This document shows, piece after piece, positions 6,206-6,439 of a stretch of 6,439 nucleotides of DNA. This stretch comes from an uncultured Gluconobacter sp. (GTDB taxonomy: Bacteria > Pseudomonadota > Alphaproteobacteria > Acetobacterales > Acetobacteraceae): the NCBI GenBank assembly GCA_937880175.1, contig CALFLO010000038.1, positions 1-6,439 of the forward strand, read 5' to 3'. Position numbers and translations under genes: made by a program. Position 1 is the stretch's first letter. Every line of letters starts with the position of its first letter. The notes beneath the pieces are model-generated. The model was not told where the DNA came from and made no database searches. It was given only the letters and a program-made list of their open reading frames with translations.

Positions 6206-6241
6206 TGGACTTTCCGCTTTCGTAAACTCTATTCAAAATAA
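6173..6241 (+). CDS. Possible basic 22-codon leader ORF
   Basis: An ATG-started 22-residue frame ends in TAA at 6239-6241. Half of its residues are basic (five Arg, four Lys, two His), starting MKRHKRSPR, with a single Trp at position 12. AAGGA (6156-6160) lies twelve bases upstream, longer than ideal, and it overlaps the 3' base of the stem-loop region. The frame is the same as the exported protein's, with 39 bases between stop and ATG (6281). It could be a translated leader peptide, the remnant of an older N-terminus, or chance; nothing identifies a function. Confidence 0.2.
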   Translation: MKRHKRSPRVHWTFRFRKLYSK

Positions 6242-6280
6242 TGCGCCATATTTACTATGATCGCAGGAAAGAATACCAAG

Positions 6281-6439
6281 ATGTCCTGTAAGTATTTTGT
6301 AAAAATATTTCTGCAGATCAATGTTCTCTCGGCGCTTGGCACCCTCCCTCTGACAGCTCACGCGCAGGACACGCCCGTCCCGCAGACGGTTCCGCAAACC
6401 GCAGTCCGGCAGCTTCCTTCCACCGCATCCGCGATAGCC
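6281..6439 (+). CDS. Exported protein of unknown family, N-terminus only
   Basis: Fifty-three codons are visible before the window ends. Residues 1-28 form a clear Sec signal peptide: a basic start (MSCKYFVK), a hydrophobic core, and a cut at T-A-H-A28|Q29-D. The mature part is Gln/Pro/Thr/Val-rich (QDTPVPQTVPQT) with no recognisable domain yet. An N-terminus like this is common in outer-membrane proteins such as TonB-dependent receptors, but nothing visible proves that. AGGA (6265-6268) lies twelve bases before this ATG and favours it. An in-frame ATG at 6257 would add eight residues but has no RBS. An in-frame stop (6239-6241) limits further extension. A long structured leader (5981-6280) precedes it. 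Confidence 0.75.
   Translation, partial: MSCKYFVKIFLQINVLSALGTLPLTAHAQDTPVPQTVPQTAVRQLPSTASAIA

Overview
The window reads as chromosomal DNA of a GC-rich alphaproteobacterium. Acetobacteraceae (Gluconobacter/Acetobacter-like) is my best guess, from overall protein flavour and gene mix; no rRNA or other taxonomic marker is present, so the assignment is tentative. There are no tRNAs, rRNAs, CRISPR repeats, transposases or recombinases, and nothing marks the region as a recent mobile insertion.

The layout is two divergent arms around a 103-bp intergenic region (3412-3514). The left arm, on the minus strand, holds a ferritin-like diiron protein related to acyl-ACP desaturases (2590-3411), an exported Dabb-domain protein (1854-2489) and an exported M13 zinc metallopeptidase whose C-terminus runs off the left edge (1-1768). 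Gaps of 100 and 85 bp and a weak hairpin between the last two suggest separate or only loosely coupled transcription. The right arm, on the plus strand, holds biotin synthase bioB (3515-4555) with a strong intrinsic terminator (4573-4609), a YegD-like Hsp70 ATPase without a substrate-binding domain (4679-5980), a structured 300-bp intergenic region, and the signal peptide and N-terminus of an exported protein cut by the right edge (6281 onward).

The genes do not form one obvious pathway. The most suggestive pairing is the diiron enzyme facing bioB across a perfect 13-bp palindrome (3437-3449). An acyl-ACP-type diiron enzyme beside a stand-alone bioB invites the speculative idea that it helps make the pimeloyl precursor of biotin. 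The left arm also carries two periplasmic or envelope proteins, the Dabb protein and the peptidase.

The non-coding signals deserve most attention. The peptidase ribosome-binding site lies inside one arm of a perfect 9-bp inverted repeat. The intergenic region before the last gene holds an 18-bp stem-loop whose three non-Watson-Crick pairs are all G-U on the plus strand, preceded by a good -10 hexamer, and a 22-codon very basic upstream ORF in frame with the exported protein.
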